Of a stretch of 44,826 nt of DNA, positions 1 through 6,884 are shown piece by piece (position 1 is the stretch's first letter; each line of letters starts with the position of its first letter). Position numbers and translations under genes: made by a program. The stretch covers positions 1 to 44,826 of the forward strand of contig CANPYZ010000018.1 of NCBI GenBank assembly GCA_947589035.1. Reading direction: 5' to 3'. The DNA comes from an uncultured Clostridia bacterium. GTDB taxonomy: Bacteria > Bacillota > Clostridia > Oscillospirales > Ruminococcaceae. Under the pieces are notes generated by a model, which did no database searches, was not told the DNA's origin, and saw nothing but the letters and a program-made list of their open reading frames with translations.

Positions 1-1
1 C

Positions 2-319
2 GATACAAAAGGCGGTGTTTTCACTTTTGAAAAGGCACTTTACAGATATCCTACAATACAGGCAGGATGTGCTGACGTAGGATACAGAGGTACTTTCAAG
101 AATACTTTTGAAGAATTTCATCATATAAGAATTGATATTTCCATGCAGATAAAAGAACAAAAGGGTTTCTAAATTATACCAAAGCGTTGGGTTGTTGAAC
201 GCACTTTTGCCTGGCTGAACTTTTCACGCAGATTATCTAAAGATGATGAGATTTCTTCTCGCTCTTCCGAGTGCATGATTACCATTTCTCATGCTTTCTC
301 TCTTTTGAAATGTCTATGA
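2..319 (+). pseudogene. IS5-family transposase, C-terminal fragment
   Basis: The frame starting at base 2 reads as the C-terminal catalytic part of an IS5-type DDE transposase. It includes a GCADVGYRGTF segment and the family-typical [13 protein letters not shown] followed by RRLSKDDE, where the last catalytic Glu region lies. The frame is broken by an in-frame TAA at 170-172, just before [12 protein letters not shown], where related proteins normally read straight through. The 5' part lies outside the window. It ends at TGA 317-319 and no terminal inverted repeat is recognisable after the stop. The element is therefore inactive. Its 3' end runs directly into the truncated ATPase gene, so it probably marks an IS-mediated deletion. 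Confidence 0.8.
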
Positions 320-1644
320 ATACAGATTCTCACATAATTTGCCTTGATGTTACCAGTTTTATTTCAGCAGCAAGACGAGAGAAAAAAGCTCTTTCTGATG
401 TTCCTAATATGATTGTCAATGCTCTGCAAAAAGAATTGGTAGACATGTATTCTTACCTGACACCGGATATGTCGCTGACAGAATGCCTGATTCGATGTGT
501 AGAAGGCACTAAGAACGAACCCGGCAGAAAATTCATCTTCATTATTGATGAATGGGACTGTATTTTCCGTGTTTATAAAGACAATCAGGAATCGCAAAAA
601 AATTATTTAGATTTTCTCCGTGATTTGCTGAAAAATCAGCCTTTTGTGGCGTTAGTTTACATGACAGGCATTTTGCCAATCAAGAAATACGGCGAACATT
701 CAGCACTAAATATGTTCAAAGAATATTCCATGACTAATCAGAAACGGCTTGCTGAATTTACGGGCTTTACAGAATCAGAAGTCAAAGAACTTTGTGAAAA
801 ATATCAGATGTCTTTCGAGGAAACAAAACAATGGTATGACGGCTATAATGTCAACGGAATTTCTATTTATAACCCGAAATCCGTTGTTGAAGCACTAACT
901 GAACGTGTTTTTGACAGTTACTGGACACAAACAGAAACTTATGAAGCATTAAAATTTTATTTAATGCGGAACGAAAACGGTTTGCGTGACAAAATTATCC
1001 GCATGATTGGCGGAGAGAAAATTTCCGTCAACACAAGAAAATTTCAGAATGATATGTGTACTTTCGAAAGTGCCGATGATATTTTGACGTTACTAATTCA
1101 TTTAGGGTATCTCACTTACGATTTTGATACGAAAACAGCATGGATTCCGAACACGGAAGTTCGTCAGGAATTTATCAGTTCCATTCAGGACAACGGTTTT
1201 GAACACGTGGTCAAAGCCATTGAACAATCGGATAAATTATTAAAATATACGCTTGAACAGAATGCCGAAAAAGTTGCTGAAATTCTTAGCGAGGTGCATT
1301 CTGAAAATACGTCTTTAATTCAGTATAATGATGAAAATTCTCTTGCCTGCGTTCTGACATTAGCCTATTATTCCGCACAGGATAGCTATGCCATTTATAG
1401 AGAATTGCACGGCGGGGAAGGTCTTGCCGACATTGTGTTAATTCCCCGAACGAAAAATCCAAATCCTGCCATGATTATAGAACTCAAATGGAATCAGAAC
1501 GCCGGCATTGCCCTGAATCAAATCAAAGAAAAAAATTATATCAAGTCACTTAAAGATTACCACGGGAAAGTGCTTTTCGTGGGGATTAACTACGACAAGA
1601 AAACAAAACAACACGACTGCCAATTTGAAATGACAGAAGTCTGA
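310..1644 (+). pseudogene. AAA-ATPase-like / PD-(D/E)XK nuclease protein, 5' truncated
   Basis: This belongs to the family with an N-terminal AAA-ATPase-like domain and a C-terminal PDDEXK nuclease domain, common in gut Firmicutes and Bacteroidetes and of poorly known role. Visible are a Walker B-like FIFIIDEWD, the family segment MTGILPIKKYGEHSALNMF, the WYDGYN block, and a C-terminal nuclease core with GGEGLADIVLIP and MIIELKWN. The normal N-terminus, with the Walker A motif in a RPRRFGKS context, is missing: sequence resembling the family begins only around base 325, directly after the transposase end. The open frame extends to an ATG at 271 inside the transposase remnant, but that ATG and the one at 310 lack a ribosome site. 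Probably a dead gene fragment. Confidence 0.75.
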
Positions 1645-1702
1645 AATGCAAAATTATTTTTACATGATAAAAAATAACTTTATTTTTTGTATAAAAATCA
1701 TA

Positions 1703-1731
1703 TTGACTTTTCAAGAAAAACCTGCTATACT
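1703..1731 (+). promoter_or_regulatory. Sigma-A promoter
   Basis: TTGACT at 1703-1708, a 17-base spacer, and TATACT at 1726-1731. Transcription would start near 1738, a few bases before a strong hairpin. It points into the non-coding stretch and converges on the minus-strand promoter at 2188-2216. Confidence 0.7.
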
Positions 1732-1737
1732 ATAAAT

Positions 1738-1926
1738 AACAGAACCCGACACGCCTCTAAACTATGCGTACCACGTCGGGTCATTCAATTATATTCAGGT
1801 GATAAAATAGGTTATGAAAATAAGGCTAAAGAGAATGAAAAGAAGGCACGGGATAATGCACTAAAGAGTCAGGCTTACACAGCAATTCAAGACTTGATTA
1901 GTAATACCGTTATTGAAAACTTATAA
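1738..1926 (+). other. Short transcription unit with 5' hairpin and possible ORF remnant
   Basis: The predicted transcript opens with a hairpin at 1744-1781: ACCCGAC pairs with GTCGGGT, and an inner ACGC pairs with GCGT, with a bulge between. An AGGTGA element follows at about 1797-1802, but no good start codon sits at the usual spacing. The ATG at 1814 gives only 16 basic residues. Another frame, open to the TAA at 1924-1926, reads as a Lys/Glu-rich helical tail ending in NTVIENL and has no convincing start. The unit ends exactly at the hairpin at 1926-1947. It may be a small RNA, a leader left behind by a lost gene, or the tail of a decayed gene. I do not recognise it. Confidence 0.4.
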
Positions 1927-1981
1927 AAAGTTATAAAATAAACTTTTATGTTCCATTCCTTGTTCAATGTGTCCGCTTTTG
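1907..1981 (+). repeat. Dispersed repeat, left copy (matches 44752-44826)
   Basis: These 75 bases match 44752-44826 in the same orientation with three differences (1913 T/C, 1933 A/G, 1939 T/C). Weaker similarity extends left to about 1898. The right copy is cut by the window end, so the true repeat may be much longer and may include the whole structured region up to about 2216. Differences at 1933 and 1939 are paired positions of one hairpin (A-T here, G-C in the other copy). Confidence 0.9.
1926..1947. terminator. A/T-rich hairpin, possible bidirectional terminator
   Basis: AAAAGTTA at 1926-1933 pairs with TAACTTTT across 1939-1947 (one base bulged), around loop TAAAA. A short T run flanks it on both strands. 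It lies at the meeting point of the plus-strand unit and the minus-strand RNA. The A-T pair at 1933/1939 is G-C in the right-hand copy, which supports pairing in RNA. Confidence 0.5.
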
Positions 1982-2182
1982 AAATTGCAAGCAATTTCTA
2001 CTCACGTTTGGTATAACACTCCGAAGGCGTAAATTCCCGACTAACGTATCGGTACACATCTGCATTTCCTTAACTATGGAATGATGCAGATTTTACGCTT
2101 AAGATTTTACATACAATACGATTCGATTGTAAAACCCGCTATCTTAACTTGTCAAGTTGCATGGTACTTGGTTTTCGTACCA
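1926..2182 (-). ncRNA. Candidate structured non-coding RNA, about 255 nt
   Basis: A minus-strand transcript from the promoter at 2188-2216 would start near 2182 and end at the hairpin at 1926-1947. No sizeable reading frame is present, but many stems are visible (plus-strand coordinates): GGTAC/GTACC at about 2163-2181; AACTTG/CAAGTT around 2146-2158; TTTTAC..CAAT with ATTG.TAAAA at about 2104-2135; ATCTGCAT/ATGCAGAT with an inner TTCC/GGAA at about 2058-2091; a long-range GCGTAAA/TTTACGC enclosing that hairpin (about 2027 with 2098); GAAATTGC/GCAATTTC at 1981-1998; and the terminal hairpin. It does not show recognisable RNase P, tmRNA, SRP or 6S landmarks. The 3' 75 nt recur at 44752-44826. 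Family unknown to me. Confidence 0.6.
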
Positions 2183-2187
2183 ATTTT

Positions 2188-2216
2188 ATGATACCACAAA
2201 ACTCCTTCTTTGTCAA
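2188..2216 (-). promoter_or_regulatory. Sigma-A promoter, minus strand
   Basis: On the minus strand: TTGACA (2216-2211), a 17-base spacer, then TATCAT (2193-2188). It drives the structured RNA candidate leftward. Confidence 0.7.
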
Positions 2217-2247
2217 GTGTTTTTTAGATTTTTATTGAGTTGTATAT

Positions 2248-2279
2248 TTTTATCAATTTAAACGTTTAAAATGATAAAA
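2248..2279. promoter_or_regulatory. 32-bp near-perfect palindrome, operator-like
   Basis: A 32-bp inverted repeat centred between 2263 and 2264 has only one mismatched pair (2256/2271). Its core is TTTAAACGTTTAAA at 2257-2270. The AAACGTTT centre is reminiscent of LacI-family operators, but no regulator gene is nearby. A second, perfect inverted repeat follows: AACATTTT (2296-2303), spacer ATA, AAAATGTT (2307-2314). Confidence 0.45.
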
Positions 2280-2351
2280 GTCAATACTTTATGATAACAT
2301 TTTATAAAAATGTTTTAACTGTTAAATCCCCCAGGATCACGAAAGAAAGCC

Positions 2352-2672
2352 ATGGCAGTAGGTGCTTATGACGAAAAGACAGGAAAAATAGCAGCTGCTT
2401 TTGCTGGTGATATTCCAAAGACGATACATCCTGATTTATTAAAGCTTGCTAAACAAATTGGAGGAGTAGGATCGCTTGGAGTTACTGGCAGAAATATAGT
2501 AGGAGTATGTGCTGAATTTCATGTGATTAATGATATGCTTCTATCCGGAAGCAAATTAGAGGACATAAGATTGACAAGAGCAATTCGTCCCAGAACAGGA
2601 AAATTTATGCCTTACTGTGATAACTGTCATGCAATGTTTTCTGAAATAATAGAAAGGAGCAAATCATCATGA
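2352..2672 (+). CDS. Orphan polymorphic-toxin C-terminal domain, YwqJ-like deaminase
   Basis: A protein of 106 residues with the layout of a toxin-type nucleic acid deaminase. A CAE motif (Cys as zinc ligand, Glu as proton shuttle) sits in GVCAEFHVINDMLLSG, and a second zinc pair CxxC in PYCDNC. YwqJ-type deaminases form the C-terminal toxic tip of large secreted proteins. The frame stays open upstream to about 2319 and reads NPPGSRKKA before the Met, as expected for a tip detached from a larger protein. No good Shine-Dalgarno site precedes the ATG. The stop overlaps the next gene's start by ATGA, the usual toxin-immunity coupling. Probably a displaced toxin cassette, perhaps silent or used as a recombination donor. 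Confidence 0.65.
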   Translation: MAVGAYDEKTGKIAAAFAGDIPKTIHPDLLKLAKQIGGVGSLGVTGRNIVGVCAEFHVINDMLLSGSKLEDIRLTRAIRPRTGKFMPYCDNCHAMFSEIIERSKSS

Positions 2673-3109
2673 GATATAGTGTTTTTGATTTACAGGTTGA
2701 GGATATTATGTGGTTCGGTATTGATACAAATAAAATGATATTTGTATGCACATCAGCGGGCTGTGCAAATGTTCCTGAATTTGTTTGTGAAAGTCGTGAA
2801 ATCAATGAACAGATTTGCGATTTCTTCATGAATAAGCTCAAAGGGTCTACAACGGAAATATTAGAAACAAATTATGAAAACAATGTTCTTATTAATGATG
2901 CAGTTAAGCTGTCACAAAAAGGAGTTTTCTGCTTTGATGCTGTAATTGATGATGTGGTTCATGCAAATGAATATGTTAGAATCTCCTCTCCTTCTGTTCC
3001 TTTATGTTTCGAGGAACTGCCTGACTCAATCAAAAGTGTGATTAAGAATCACGTTGTAAATGTAGATATAACAGCAACTAAATATCTTCACGTCAGTCAT
3101 GCGTATTAA
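2669..3109 (+). CDS. Putative immunity protein for the adjacent deaminase toxin
   Basis: A 146-residue soluble protein with no signal peptide or membrane segment, starting in the ATGA overlap with the toxin fragment; AAAGGAG lies about 8 bases upstream inside the toxin gene. I do not recognise the family. Position and size fit a cytoplasmic immunity protein that neutralises the neighbouring deaminase. It contains several scattered Cys residues (CTSAGCANVPEFVC) and a mixed alpha/beta composition. Retention of an intact immunity frame behind an orphan tip is typical of polymorphic toxin loci. Confidence 0.5.
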   Translation: MRYSVFDLQVEDIMWFGIDTNKMIFVCTSAGCANVPEFVCESREINEQICDFFMNKLKGSTTEILETNYENNVLINDAVKLSQKGVFCFDAVIDDVVHANEYVRISSPSVPLCFEELPDSIKSVIKNHVVNVDITATKYLHVSHAY

Positions 3110-3151
3110 CGGAACATTCGTCGTTTAAGGCGGTTATTGAATAAAACGATA

Positions 3152-3256
3152 GCGGTCAACTTTCACAGGCTGACCACTCCAGTGAAAAAGTATGAAAAAT
3201 ATCCTGAAAATGGGAGCAAAATTAACTTTGATTCTTTGGAGAATGATGATATATGA
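3152..3256 (+). pseudogene. Toxin C-terminal tail remnant
   Basis: This frame is open from 3110 and ends at TGA 3254-3256 with a hydrophilic tail, KKYEKYPENGSKINF then DSLENDDI. The start of the remnant is approximate. Its stop codon overlaps the next gene's ATG as ATGA, the same coupling as the intact toxin-immunity pair just upstream. No start or domain remains. I read it as the residual end of a second toxin tip. Confidence 0.4.
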
Positions 3257-3546
3257 TCAATAAAGAAAATGCGGCTGCAATTGCCTACTTAGCTATTGCC
3301 GATCTTGTGGGAAAAGACTATTTCAGAAGTCATTTTAAAGGTTCTTGTCATGCCTATCCTTGTCCTGATGATGACATAGACTATGAGTATTTTCTTGCAT
3401 TCGAGGGAGACTTAAAGTCGAATCTGTGGACTGTATTTGCAAGAGTGTCTGTAAATCGTGAAACAGAAAAAGTGACTATCCTTGATTACAAGCTCCCTAA
3501 TGGCAAAAGAATGGAAAACCCAATCAAACCGACAAGTTTTGCATAA
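3253..3546 (+). CDS. Small protein, possible immunity protein
   Basis: A 97-residue soluble protein beginning MINKENAAAIAYLAIADL. The ATG sits in an ATGA overlap with the toxin-tail remnant; TTTGGAG about 13 bases upstream is a weak ribosome site. The sequence alternates helix and strand, with an acidic DDDIDYEYF patch and a later strand-rich half, and has no recognised motif. Position after a toxin remnant and before a strong terminator suggests an orphan immunity gene. Confidence 0.5.
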   Translation: MINKENAAAIAYLAIADLVGKDYFRSHFKGSCHAYPCPDDDIDYEYFLAFEGDLKSNLWTVFARVSVNRETEKVTILDYKLPNGKRMENPIKPTSFA

Positions 3547-3571
3547 TGATGAAAAACGCAAAACATAAAAC

Positions 3572-3599
3572 AAAAGTGCCGGAATAACGGCACTTTTTT
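3572..3599 (+). terminator. Rho-independent terminator
   Basis: AAAAGTGCCG pairs with CGGCACTTTT around loop GAATAA and is followed by a T run. It closes the accessory island; the cysS promoter starts two bases later. Confidence 0.9.
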
Positions 3600-3600
3600 C

Positions 3601-3629
3601 TTGACATCATTTTCAGAATGTAGTATAAT
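3601..3629 (+). promoter_or_regulatory. Sigma-A promoter P1 of cysS
   Basis: Consensus TTGACA at 3601-3606, 17-base spacer, TATAAT at 3624-3629. It abuts the upstream terminator. Confidence 0.85.
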
Positions 3630-3685
3630 AGAAAGTAAGAATTTCTCTATGATTTGTGAATTTTTCAAATTTCCCTGAACAGGTC

Positions 3686-3714
3686 TTGACTTTTCGGGCA
3701 AATTTGTATATAAT
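3686..3714 (+). promoter_or_regulatory. Sigma-A promoter P2 of cysS
   Basis: TTGACT at 3686-3691, 17-base spacer, TATAAT at 3709-3714, giving a leader of about 45 bases. There is too little room for a T-box, so cysS seems to be driven by tandem strong promoters. Confidence 0.8.
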
Positions 3715-3766
3715 GATAAAAGAGTACTACTTCCACAGGGGAGTAACATCAACAGGAGTGATTTCA

Positions 3767-5161
3767 ATGATTCAAATTTTTAATACACTGACTAACCGCA
3801 AAGAACCTCTGCAAACAATTGAACCTGATTCTGTTCGTATGTATGTTTGCGGTCCAACGGTGTATAATTACATTCATATCGGGAACGCCCGCCCAATTTG
3901 CGTTTTCGACGTGTTCCGGAGATTTCTGGAATATATGGGCTATGAAGTCAAATTCGTGCAGAATTTTACTGATGTAAATGATAAAATTATTCGCCGGGCA
4001 AAAGAAGAAGGCATTTCTCCGGAAGAATGCGCTGAAAAATATATTTCCGCTTATGAACAGGATGCACAGGGGTTGAACGTTCGTCCGGCAGACGTACAGC
4101 CGAAAGTTTCCGGCTATATTCCGAAAATTATTGCGTTTATTCAGATTTTAATTGACAAAGGCTATGCTTATCAGGCTGGCGGTGATGTTTATTTTCATAC
4201 AAGGAAATTTTCTTCTTACGGGAAATTATCTAATCAGTCTTTAGACGATTTAAACGCCGGCGCAAGAGTGGAAATTAACGAACAGAAAACAGACCCGTTA
4301 GATTTCGCCTTGTGGAAGGGTTGCAGTCCAGAAGAACAACATTGGGATTCCCCCTGGGGAACAGGTCGCCCCGGGTGGCATATTGAATGTTCCTGCATGG
4401 CAAAAGATTGCCTCGGGGATACGATTGACATTCACGCCGGAGGGCATGATTTAATTTTCCCGCACCATGAAAATGAAATTGCCCAGTCAGAAGCCGCAAA
4501 TGGCGTTCCCTTTGCGCATTACTGGATGCATAACGGACATATTAACGTTGACCACAAAAAAATGTCCAAATCTGAAGGCAATTTTTTCTTAACCCGTGAC
4601 GTGGCGAAAACTTACGGCTATGAAGTCATTCGTTACTTAATGATTCAGGCGCAGTACCGTGCGCCAATGAATTACACGGTTGAATTATTGAACGCCTGCC
4701 GTGCTTCTCTTGACCGGCTTTATCAATGCAGAGAAACTTTGCGGAATACGTTGAAAAATGCTCCTTCCGGTGAATGCAGTCCGGAAAGTTCCGAAAAATT
4801 CACACAGCATAAAAATGCTTTTCTTCAGGCTCTTTCCGATGATTTAAACACAGCGGACGCATTAACCGCCGTTTTCGAATTAGTTCGGGAATTAAATATT
4901 TTATGTGCGGAGTCTTCCACTACTAAAGAAACGCTCCAGAAAGGTTCAAATTTATTCGAAGAATTAGTCGAAATTCTCGGCTTGCTTTACGAACGTAAAG
5001 AAGAAACCATTCCGCCGGAAGTGCTTGCCTTAGTGGAACAGAGAAAACTTGCCCGTCAGGAAAAAAATTTCCCTGAAGCCGACAGGCTTCGTGAAGAAAT
5101 TCGCCGTCTCGGTTACGCCGTGAAAGAAACCCGTCAGGGTGTGGAAATTCAAAAATTATGA
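3767..5161 (+). CDS. cysS: Cysteine--tRNA ligase
   Basis: Class I aminoacyl-tRNA synthetase that charges tRNA-Cys in the cytoplasm. The 464-residue length is normal for the family. Visible are the zinc-associated CGPTVYNYIHIGN (HIGH-type motif at residues 37-40), WHIECSCMA and GGHDLIFPHHENE zinc/substrate blocks, and KMSKS at about 265-269. The Met at 3767 is chosen because AGGAGTG lies about 6 bases upstream and MIQIFNTLT is the family start; the frame's extension upstream runs through the promoters. It overlaps the next gene by ATGA, so the two are translationally coupled. Confidence 0.97.
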   Translation: MIQIFNTLTNRKEPLQTIEPDSVRMYVCGPTVYNYIHIGNARPICVFDVFRRFLEYMGYEVKFVQNFTDVNDKIIRRAKEEGISPEECAEKYISAYEQDAQGLNVRPADVQPKVSGYIPKIIAFIQILIDKGYAYQAGGDVYFHTRKFSSYGKLSNQSLDDLNAGARVEINEQKTDPLDFALWKGCSPEEQHWDSPWGTGRPGWHIECSCMAKDCLGDTIDIHAGGHDLIFPHHENEIAQSEAANGVPFAHYWMHNGHINVDHKKMSKSEGNFFLTRDVAKTYGYEVIRYLMIQAQYRAPMNYTVELLNACRASLDRLYQCRETLRNTLKNAPSGECSPESSEKFTQHKNAFLQALSDDLNTADALTAVFELVRELNILCAESSTTKETLQKGSNLFEELVEILGLLYERKEETIPPEVLALVEQRKLARQEKNFPEADRLREEIRRLGYAVKETRQGVEIQKL

Positions 5162-5991
5162 ATCAGGCACAGAAAAAGAAAACCCTTTCCCGATTAGGCA
5201 TTTTCCTGCTTGCGGGGGCAGTATTAAGTTTTCTCGCATTTTATTTCATTGTCATGCTTTCGCAGCAGAATTATCATTATGTGAACCCTGAAACAATGGA
5301 ATTAGTTCAATGCAAGCCAATTCCTGAAGATTCTCCTACAGTTATTATTAACACATCATTAGGGGAAATTCGTGCGGTACTTTATCCGGAATATGCGCCG
5401 GATACCGTTTCCCAATTTACCGCACTCGCTGAAAAAGGCTGGTATAATCAGACTTATATTTTCGATACGAAAGATTCCGTTTATTTCGCCGGAGGGAAAG
5501 CAGATTCTTCCGGCACGGAAAAAACGCCTTATCTTTTTTCCGAACAGGAAAAACTCCCATTAGAATTACATCAGAATTTGTGGACATTTCGGGGTGCGCT
5601 GTGTGCGTGCAACACCACGAAAGACACCAGTTTCACGAAACGGTTATTCAAAACCGAAACGCAATACGCCGGAAGTTGTTTCATGTTCATCAATTCGCTT
5701 GATTTCTCCAATCAGGAAACTGTTGACCAGTTTCGGGAAGCTTCCGGAAATACGGAACTAACAGAAAATTTCCTGCATTACGGGGGCGTGCCGAACCTTT
5801 CCCAGCAAGTAACCGTTTTCGGACAGGCGTATTCCGGTTTAGATGTCATTGAAAAAATTTCTTCCGTTTCCGCAGAACCGCAGAACGCTAACGGTTACAC
5901 TCCCCCGAAAGAACCGATTCAAATTCTTTCCGTGAAAATTTCTTCTTACTCAGAAGAAGATGAACAATTAAACGAACTCGATTTTTCCTGA
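5158..5991 (+). CDS. Membrane-anchored cyclophilin-like protein, degenerate active site
   Basis: 277 residues: a cytoplasmic Lys-rich start, one transmembrane segment at about 14-36, then an extracytoplasmic cyclophilin-type fold (VIINTSLGEIRAVLYPEYAPDTVSQF near residue 63, GGVPNLSQQVTVFGQAYSGLDVIEKI near the end). The FHRVI catalytic Arg region is replaced by IFDTKDSVYF, and GSQFYI is GSCFMFI, so prolyl isomerase activity is doubtful. It overlaps cysS by ATGA. A paralogue with intact motifs lies at 6885-7637, separated by an Rpn-type gene. A chaperone or binding role outside the membrane is more likely than catalysis; that is inference. Confidence 0.8.
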   Translation: MNQAQKKKTLSRLGIFLLAGAVLSFLAFYFIVMLSQQNYHYVNPETMELVQCKPIPEDSPTVIINTSLGEIRAVLYPEYAPDTVSQFTALAEKGWYNQTYIFDTKDSVYFAGGKADSSGTEKTPYLFSEQEKLPLELHQNLWTFRGALCACNTTKDTSFTKRLFKTETQYAGSCFMFINSLDFSNQETVDQFREASGNTELTENFLHYGGVPNLSQQVTVFGQAYSGLDVIEKISSVSAEPQNANGYTPPKEPIQILSVKISSYSEEDEQLNELDFS

Positions 5992-6029
5992 ATGCTTAAA
6001 TGCTAAATTGAAAAGAAAGGGTGCTAAAC

Positions 6030-6755
6030 ATGAATAGCCGCAAAGATGATTTCATTATGTTACCGAAAGTAGGTTTTGTTTTCAAGGAATTGATGACAAA
6101 CGAAAAAATCAGCCATGGTTTTTTAAGTGCTATGCTTGACATTGATGTGAACGACATCAAAAAAACCATCGTCAAAAACACAGATTCAATCGGTCAAAAG
6201 GGCATTGTTGACGTGCATATTGATAACGGCAATATGAGCTTCAACATTGAACTGGAACTTGATGAAAAATGCACAGACATCAGAAAATATGTTTCCATTC
6301 AGATAGTATACTTCAATTACCACAAACAACTGGACAGATACCACACGGTTTATTATTTCATGTCCGATAATGAACCAAGAATTATTCTTTCAGAAAAAAT
6401 GGAATGGCACATGATTGAATTACCAAAACTTCCGCCAACCCATGACGGAACGAGTGTATACGACTGGGCAAAATTCTTCACTGCCGAAAGAAGAGAAGAT
6501 TTTGAAACATTAGCGGAAAAGAATGAATATTTACAGGAAGCCTATGAACAACTTGACCGCATGAGCCAGGACGAACAGAAACGAATGGAATATCATTCTT
6601 ACATGAAAATGAAAGATGAAGGACGACAGGAAACATTAGAAACAGTGATTGGCAATATGTCAAAGCATGAAATGACCGCTGAACAAATTGCTGAATACAC
6701 CGGAATTTCCCTTCCGGAAGTTCAGCACATTATTGCCTACATTGCCAATCAATAA
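6030..6755 (+). CDS. Rpn-family PD-(D/E)XK nuclease/transposase-like protein, internally shortened
   Basis: 241 residues of the recombination-promoting nuclease family. Family blocks are LPKVGFVFKELM at the N-terminus, KGIVDVHID and FNIELEL (nuclease core region), MEWHMIELPKLP, and the C-terminal YDWAKFFTAER. Compared with the form I know, about 30 residues are missing between FNIELEL and KYVSIQIVYF, including the RTLFYLSKMY-type helix, and the usual EIQ is ELE. Catalysis may be lost. The ATG at 6030 follows AAAGG by nine bases; an in-frame GTG at 6021 is less well placed. It appears inserted between two cyclophilin paralogues. Confidence 0.75.
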   Translation: MNSRKDDFIMLPKVGFVFKELMTNEKISHGFLSAMLDIDVNDIKKTIVKNTDSIGQKGIVDVHIDNGNMSFNIELELDEKCTDIRKYVSIQIVYFNYHKQLDRYHTVYYFMSDNEPRIILSEKMEWHMIELPKLPPTHDGTSVYDWAKFFTAERREDFETLAEKNEYLQEAYEQLDRMSQDEQKRMEYHSYMKMKDEGRQETLETVIGNMSKHEMTAEQIAEYTGISLPEVQHIIAYIANQ

Positions 6756-6817
6756 TTCCCCTGAAACAGCAACGAACTTGATTTTTTCCTAAATTCGAAA
6801 AAAAATAAATTTTTCTC

Positions 6818-6846
6818 TTTACAAATTTTTCAAAATGTTGTATAAT
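6818..6846 (+). promoter_or_regulatory. Sigma-A promoter
   Basis: TTTACA at 6818-6823, 17-base spacer, TATAAT at 6841-6846, upstream of the cyclophilin lipoprotein gene. Confidence 0.85.
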
Positions 6847-6884
6847 AGAGTTATGCCCGAAAATACTTAAGAAAGAAGTTTTTT

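Noticed and set aside
1907-1981. OMEGA/TnpB-type guide RNA end of an IS200/IS605 element
   Set aside because: No TnpB, IscB or TnpA gene is present, and the sequence similarity between copies continues past the point where a variable guide would begin.
1926-2216. tracrRNA or CRISPR-associated RNA
   Set aside because: A CAAGTTAAGATA stretch is loosely like tracrRNA stems, but there is no repeat array, no matching direct repeat and no cas gene in the window.
3656-3766. Upstream extension of cysS
   Set aside because: It would start within the promoter region and add 37 non-family residues; the Met at 3767 has a ribosome site and the family start.
3630-3766. T-box leader for cysS
   Set aside because: The leader is too short, with no specifier-like stem or terminator/antiterminator pair.
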